Shown one piece after another: positions 6,188 to 8,040 of a stretch of DNA of 8,040 nucleotides. The stretch's first letter is position 1, and each line of letters starts with the position of its first letter. Both the position numbers and the translations under genes were made by a program. The notes under the pieces are model-generated. The model was not told the origin of the DNA and made no database searches. It saw nothing but the letters and a program-made list of their open reading frames with translations. This stretch comes from Scalindua sp964437425 (GTDB taxonomy: Bacteria > Planctomycetota > Brocadiia > Brocadiales > Scalinduaceae), in the NCBI GenBank assembly GCA_964437425.1, contig CAYTGO010000098.1, positions 1 through 8,040 on the forward strand, given 5' to 3'.

Positions 6188-8040
6188 TCAGTCAATTGAA
6201 AGTGCTCTTCTGTCTTCCATATCGTAAAGCTTTCTTTCCTTCTTCTCGTTTATGCCCAACGCATCACGTTTCTTCTCTATATGATCTTTAATGAGAGTTG
6301 CCATTTCCTTAAGATCAGGTGTAAATGACCACTTACCACCTACAATATCTTCTATCTCTTCATTTAAGAATTTATCAACATCCGGAGCTCCGGCAACCAT
6401 TGACTTGGTACCAAACAGTGTATAGACTCCACTCGATACAAAGTAATGGCCAATCGCCAATGCCTTTTCGTGCATCCAGTCAAGACATACCCCTGCAACC
6501 GGCAGATCACTTATATCATTACCAAGGCCGCCTTCTTTTACCATTTCAGAACATGCTATCAATATTCTACTGTTATCAACACATGAACCGGCATGTAATA
6601 CAGGAGGCATACCAACAGCTTCACAAACCTCCCTTAGACCAGGACCGGCAACCTCCATGTGCTCAGGCACCATCATTCCCTCTCTGGCACACTCTGCTGC
6701 AGCACATCCCGTCTGTACTACCAGGATATCATTAGCAATCAAATCATTCACCAATTGCATATACGGCAATTGATCCGGCCATAGGATTGAACTGGTGCAG
6801 CCAACTACTCCAACAACACCTCGTATCCTGCCGTTCATAATGTTGTCATTAAGCGGACGGTATGATGCCCTGTACTTACCTCCAAGCATATATTTTATAG
6901 TCTCATGGGTAAAACCAACAACAACATCAGACTTCTTACCCTTGGGAATAAATACTTTTTTCTTGTCACGTTCAGGGAAATTCTTGATCGCGAGCCTTAC
7001 TATCTCCCTCGCCTTTTCATAGGCGTTTTCATCATTAATCTCTATATGCATTGCGCCATCTACTTTTGCCTTAGGCGAAGTAGTTATCATCTTCGTATGA
7101 AAAGCTCTGGCTACCTCTTCATCTCCCTGCATCACACACTGTATATCTACCACGATAGCTTCAACAGCACCTGTAGCGATAGCCATCTCCTGCATCTTCA
7201 TATGTCCGGCAAGCGGTATACTGTGCCTCAGCAACATCTCATTTGCAGTGCAACATATACCGGCAAGAGCGATTCCTTTTGCACCCACTGCTTCCGCCTC
7301 TTTTATTAACTCCGCATCCGATGCTGCTATTGCAACCATCTCTGACATCTGAGGTTCGTGTCCGTGCACAATGATGTTTACCTCATCTTCTTTGATTACT
7401 CCAAGATTTGCAGTTCCGCGTGTCGGCTTTGGTGTTCCGAAGAGTATGTCCTGAAGCTCTGTCGCTATCATCGCACCTCCCCAGCCGTCCGCCATTGAAG
7501 TACGGCAGGCCTGCATTATGAGATTCCTATAGTCCTGGTCAGTACCCATACCTGTACGATGCATGGATTCTGTGACCTCTCTGTCTATCGCACGGGGGGT
7601 GATGTTTAGCTTTTCCCATATTTTTTGTCTAGTCTCCGGAGCTTTAGTAGCAAACTTCTGAGTACCATATGCCTTGCCGAACTCAGCAAGAGCCATTTCA
7701 CCAACCTCCTCGGCTATTTCATTTGTCTCGCGGCCTTCAGTGGAAACGTCAAAGACTTTCGCGACCTCAAGTAGTTTGTTTACGTCTGTTATGCGGTAGC
7801 CCTTTGCTTCGCCCCTTGCTGTTGCTATCAAGAGTTCAGCTACAGATCTACCATGATCTGAATGTGCGGCAGTACCAGCGGCAACATAGCGGACAAAATG
7901 CCTTGCTGCGATCGTATTCGCGTCAGCTCCGCATACACCTTTACTCGGCCCTCTGCCAAACGGATCAACATTACACGGTCCCATCTGACAGTGTCTACAG
8001 CAAAGCCCAATCTTACCATATCCACACTGCGGCTGTTGTG
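6188..8040 (-). CDS. acsA: Carbon monoxide dehydrogenase catalytic subunit AcsA, 5' end missing
   Basis: The frame is open to the window edge: 616 complete codons, 18 of them before the first in-window ATG at 7984. Those 18 encode part of the cluster motif CGYGKIGLCCRHCQMGPC, so 7984 is an internal Met and the true start is outside. Compared with the 674-residue Moorella AcsA, about 50-60 residues are missing. The enzyme reduces CO2 to CO, which is tunnelled to AcsB. Cluster D and B cysteines follow the C-x7-CC-x2-C-x4-C-x13-C spacing, ending in SKGVCG. C-cluster ligands are all seen: His in IIVHGHEP and Cys in GICCTANE, DIQCVMQ, GVVGCTSS, VQTGCAAA and AGSCVDNS. The active-site Lys in WMHEKALAIG and the His-rich AAHSDHGR segment are also present. 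The gene is followed by acsB with a 71-base gap, which suggests one transcript. Its length and neighbours mark it as the ACS-associated CODH, not a free-standing CooS. Confidence 0.97.
   Translation of the reverse strand, partial: QQPQCGYGKIGLCCRHCQMGPCNVDPFGRGPSKGVCGADANTIAARHFVRYVAAGTAAHSDHGRSVAELLIATARGEAKGYRITDVNKLLEVAKVFDVSTEGRETNEIAEEVGEMALAEFGKAYGTQKFATKAPETRQKIWEKLNITPRAIDREVTESMHRTGMGTDQDYRNLIMQACRTSMADGWGGAMIATELQDILFGTPKPTRGTANLGVIKEDEVNIIVHGHEPQMSEMVAIAASDAELIKEAEAVGAKGIALAGICCTANEMLLRHSIPLAGHMKMQEMAIATGAVEAIVVDIQCVMQGDEEVARAFHTKMITTSPKAKVDGAMHIEINDENAYEKAREIVRLAIKNFPERDKKKVFIPKGKKSDVVVGFTHETIKYMLGGKYRASYRPLNDNIMNGRIRGVVGVVGCTSSILWPDQLPYMQLVNDLIANDILVVQTGCAAAECAREGMMVPEHMEVAGPGLREVCEAVGMPPVLHAGSCVDNSRILIACSEMVKEGGLGNDISDLPVAGVCLDWMHEKALAIGHYFVSSGVYTLFGTKSMVAGAPDVDKFLNEEIEDIVGGKWSFTPDLKEMATLIKDHIEKKRDALGINEKKERKLYDMEDRRALSID

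Noticed and set aside
6325..7309. Plus-strand open frames of 136, 75 and 134 codons
   Set aside because: All are antisense to acsA, and their His/Gln/Tyr-rich or low-complexity translations look like reverse-frame artefacts.
7840..8025. Minus-strand 61-codon open frame near the window edge
   Set aside because: It is in another frame of acsA, over the codons for the CODH cluster B/D cysteines.

Overview
The window is a near-continuous run of minus-strand genes for the carbonyl (methyl) branch of the Wood-Ljungdahl pathway. In transcription order, from high to low coordinates, they are: the carbon monoxide dehydrogenase subunit acsA (5' end beyond the window edge), acetyl-CoA synthase acsB, a ClpP-family serine protease homologue, the corrinoid iron-sulfur protein large subunit acsC, and acsV/RACo, the ATP-dependent reductive activator of the corrinoid protein (3' end beyond the other edge). 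No convincing gene lies on the plus strand, and I see no RNA gene, mobile element or CRISPR array. The only non-coding stretches are short gaps of 71, 23, 30 and 112 bases.

How the genes fit together: AcsA reduces CO2 to CO at its nickel-iron C-cluster. AcsB joins that CO with a methyl group and CoA to make acetyl-CoA at the A-cluster. AcsC (with AcsD, not in this window) carries the methyl group on cobalamin. AcsV uses ATP to re-reduce AcsC when its cobalt falls to the inactive Co(II) state. The metal ligands expected in AcsA, AcsB and AcsC are all visible in the translations, as are the [2Fe-2S] cysteines and ATPase motifs of AcsV, so the system looks intact.

The odd member is the ClpP homologue between acsB and acsC. 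It has the conserved Ser and His of ClpP. However, Asn sits where the catalytic Asp is expected, Lys replaces the Asp that precedes the conserved Arg of the oligomerisation sensor, and a highly charged N-terminus replaces the usual axial-loop sequence. It is the most promising lead in the window: a divergent ClpP paralogue genetically tied to CODH/ACS.

Organism: AcsB has the full bacterial length with the N-terminal CODH-contacting domain, and AcsC and AcsV closely follow the acetogen proteins, so this is a bacterium and not a methanogen. The DNA is moderately AT-rich by eye (about 40% G+C, not computed). An anaerobe using the Wood-Ljungdahl pathway is certain enough. The phylum is not: an anammox planctomycete or another uncultured anaerobic lineage is possible, but this is only a guess.
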